Shown: piece by piece, positions 20,357-20,871 of the stretch
How the letters are laid out: every line of letters starts with the position of its first letter
Numbering within the stretch: the first letter of the stretch is position 1
Virus record (IMG/VR): IMGVR_UViG_3300025930_000041
Coordinates: 1-20,871 of that record
Origin: a virus
Length of the DNA: 20,871 bases
Direction: 5' to 3' (one strand)
Position numbers and translations under genes: made by a program
Notes under the pieces: model-generated
What the model was told of the DNA's origin: nothing
The model's input: the letters and a program-made list of their open reading frames with translations, nothing else
Database searches by the model: none

Positions 20357-20871
20357 TCAGAGGATATCTGGCACCCTACAGGCCCACTCGGGCCGGACCC
20401 ACTTCCAGCCATAGAGCACGTCGAGCCTGGTGATCATCTGGTCGTTGATGCCGTCGTAGAAACTGATGAGACGGATGCTCACGCCGTCCTGACTCTCGCG
20501 GTAGCTCTCGACCACGCCGCGCGTCGGCATCTCCATCGGCACAATCGCCAGGGTGACGGCGAGCGGATGGAAGATGAAGTTGTTGCGGTAGGTTTCGGAC
20601 GCGTTGGTCAGGCAGACGATGGTGCCGCCGGCGGTGGGCGAGGCGGTGACCGTCTGATAGGCGACGGGATTGCCGCCGCTGGCCGGGATCAGCGCCGGGT
20701 AGATCGGGATCGAGGTGGCACCGCCCGCGACATCCGCCGTCACCGCGAACTGCGCCAGTTGCCCCGTCGTGGTCTTGGTCACGCGATTGACCGCGAAGGC
20801 GCCCGGGAAAGTAATGATATCGCCCTTCTTCAGCGGTCCGGCGAGTGCGCTCGTGGTGATGGTGCTGCCGT
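20357..20871 (-). CDS. Major coat protein, P22 gp5-like (C-terminal 171 codons; 5' end outside window)
   Basis: The frame is open to the window edge, so the apparent GTG start at 20782 is an internal valine. Upstream of it are codons reading LKKGDIITFPGAFAVNRVTK, the conserved KGD/AVN region of P22-type coat proteins. The C-terminal hallmark follows: GVVESYRESQDGVSIRLISFYDG, then MITRLDVLYGWKWVRPEWACRVPDIL. The protein forms the HK97-fold icosahedral shell. The gene heads the visible part of the late operon. Scaffold and portal genes should lie to the right, outside the window. Confidence 0.9.
   Translation of the reverse strand, partial: GSTITTSALAGPLKKGDIITFPGAFAVNRVTKTTTGQLAQFAVTADVAGGATSIPIYPALIPASGGNPVAYQTVTASPTAGGTIVCLTNASETYRNNFIFHPLAVTLAIVPMEMPTRGVVESYRESQDGVSIRLISFYDGINDQMITRLDVLYGWKWVRPEWACRVPDIL

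Noticed and set aside
20357-20782. Independent 141-aa gene starting with GTG at 20782
   Set aside because: The frame stays open to the window edge and the upstream codons encode the conserved KGD/AVN region of P22-type coat proteins, so this is the C-terminus of the coat gene.

Overview
The window looks like the structural half of a short-tailed (podovirus-type) phage or prophage with P22-like gene order. Base composition is GC-rich and genes are tightly packed, with ATGA, GTGA and TGATG overlaps. The coat, portal-side adaptor (gp4-like) and gp10-like proteins resemble those found in phages of alphaproteobacteria (Rhizobiales or Acetobacteraceae are plausible hosts). The host is an inference: there is no integrase, tRNA or host gene here to fix it, and temperate versus lytic cannot be decided.

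Layout. (1) Positions 1-1336, plus strand: the end of an early or recombination operon. It holds a partial CDS, a tiny coupled ORF, a 109-aa protein and a RecT/Sak-like putative single-strand annealing protein, closed by a rho-independent terminator at 1363-1412. (2) Positions 1405-3640, minus strand: a 660-aa toroid-like, possibly carbohydrate-active protein followed by a small membrane protein. (3) Positions 3664-5091, plus strand: a moron-like cassette of six small genes (ribbon-helix-helix regulator, acidic protein, coiled-coil protein, 57-aa protein, secreted protein, three-TM protein). Its promoter region carries three GGTGCRT heptamers at an exact 11-bp period. (4) Positions 5088-20871, minus strand, transcribed right to left: coat C-terminus, two small proteins, gp4-like adaptor, collagen-like fibre, SPRY-like domain protein, gp10-like stabilisation protein, lectin-like protein, HNH endonuclease, head-binding fibre, coiled-coil tail protein, tail fibre, small tail protein, sulfotransferase/GNAT fusion, and three ejection proteins, the last with a lytic transglycosylase domain.

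How the genes work together. After DNA packaging, the gp4-like and gp10-like proteins would plug and extend the portal. The head-binding fibre, tail fibre, collagen-like, SPRY-like and two lectin-like modules would form the receptor-recognition set. The three ejection proteins would cross the envelope, using the transglycosylase domain to open peptidoglycan. The plus-strand cassette interrupts this late region and has its own control, so it probably serves the lysogen or alters the host cell.

Most notable observations: a tail-fibre gene whose only SD-supported start is an AUA codon, placed in frame behind the amber stop of the preceding tail gene; the phased heptamer operator; a sulfotransferase-like domain fused to a GNAT-like domain inside the late operon; and a gp10-family C-terminal module that sits on a different protein, as if gp10 had been split by lectin modules. 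There is no gene-free stretch longer than about 115 bases.
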